From Helicobacteraceae bacterium (GTDB lineage: Bacteria; Campylobacterota; Campylobacteria; Campylobacterales; Sulfurimonadaceae): DNA of 5,997 bases. The translations under genes were made by a program, and so were the position numbers. The notes beneath the pieces are model-generated. The model did no database searches, was not told the DNA's origin, and worked only from the letters and a program-made list of their open reading frames with translations. The stretch is taken from the NCBI GenBank assembly GCA_015488855.1, contig WFMY01000207.1, positions 1-5,997 of the forward strand, read 5' to 3'. Of this stretch, positions 5,648 to 5,997 are shown piece by piece (the first letter of the stretch is position 1; every line of letters begins with the position of its first letter).

Positions 5648-5997
5648 TTGAAATCTCTTCTTATTAGACTCACTCATGGTTTGAGTGAGCTCGATGTAAC
5701 CCCCCAAGAATCTTCCACACTCAATAATTTTTTAGTAAAAAAATATATTACAAAAAAAGGAAGTCTTTATAGATTTAACTCTAAATATCGTGCTGGAACA
5801 CTTGGAATAGTCCAAAAAGGAACAGCCTACCTTAATCTCCTAGGTGAACTCTCTCGTGACCTCCTCATAGGAGAAGGTGACCTTATGGAATCCAAAGAGG
5901 GTGATTTAGTTATTGCCCAAAGATTACTTGGTAAGCGTGGTGCCCCCTCAGCCAAAATCGTAGAGATAGTTGGACGAGCTGAGAGTTATAGTGTGGC
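5648..5997 (+). CDS. rnr: Ribonuclease R, N-terminal part, off the right edge
   Basis: RNase R (VacB) is a processive 3'-to-5' exoribonuclease that degrades structured RNA. Only the first 116 codons are present, and the frame is open to the edge. The product begins MKSLLIRLTHGLSEL. Then come a short winged-helix-like segment (VKKYITKKGSLYRFNSKYRAG, about residues 31-51) and the start of an OB/cold-shock-like region (GTLGIVQKGTAYL, LIGEGDLMESKEGDLVIAQRLLGKRGAPSAKIVEIVGR). This matches my memory of the short N-terminus of Campylobacterota RNase R; the RNB catalytic domain would lie outside the window. The start is TTG at 5648. It is the only usual start codon in frame between an upstream stop at 5624 and an ATG far inside at 5883. 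There is no Shine-Dalgarno at normal distance, and the HDOD stop is 8 bases upstream, so translation is probably coupled to the HDOD gene. In Helicobacter pylori rnr is followed by holA and the rpsF-ssb-rpsR genes; whether that holds here cannot be seen. Confidence 0.85.
   Translation, partial: MKSLLIRLTHGLSELDVTPQESSTLNNFLVKKYITKKGSLYRFNSKYRAGTLGIVQKGTAYLNLLGELSRDLLIGEGDLMESKEGDLVIAQRLLGKRGAPSAKIVEIVGRAESYSV

Overview
The window looks like chromosomal DNA from a member of the Campylobacterota (epsilonproteobacteria), most likely a Sulfurimonas-type organism. This is inferred from four things: low GC content, an outer-membrane protein of the DUF3373 type, the style of the small PurL, and an RNase R with a short N-terminus directly behind an HDOD gene. 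No mobile element, tRNA, rRNA or CRISPR array was seen.

Layout. Positions 1 to 4679 are read on the minus strand and positions 4839 to 5997 on the plus strand, from a divergent, very AT-rich spacer at 4680-4838. In minus-strand transcription order the genes are: an uncharacterised 109-residue protein (4679-4350); a GreB-type transcript cleavage factor (4357-3830) that overlaps it; purL (3760-1547), which has its own TATAAT box; a small exported basic protein (1502-1242); and a DUF3373 porin-like protein that starts 2 bases later and runs off the left edge (1239-1). The plus strand carries an HDOD-domain regulator (4839-5639) and, 8 bases later, the start of rnr (RNase R), which runs off the right edge.

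How the parts fit. There are three functional blocks: transcription elongation (the 109-aa protein plus GreB), purine synthesis (purL), and envelope (the small exported protein plus DUF3373). The divergent block joins a signalling-type HDOD protein to RNA turnover. Most of this is ordinary housekeeping sequence.

The most unusual signal is the start of the GreB gene. The conserved N-terminus continues about 20 residues upstream of the first ATG/GTG/TTG-type codon, to an ATA codon. That ATA sits 7 bases after a good AGGA Shine-Dalgarno and overlaps the upstream stop as ATAACTAA. Counting from it puts the catalytic acidic residues at D41 and E44, the numbering of E. coli GreA/GreB. This suggests a rare AUA start supported by translational coupling, or else a start-codon mutation or sequence error. 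Also worth a look are a perfect 9-bp stem in the divergent spacer, directly against the Shine-Dalgarno of the 109-aa gene, and the tightly coupled pair of an unknown exported protein and DUF3373.
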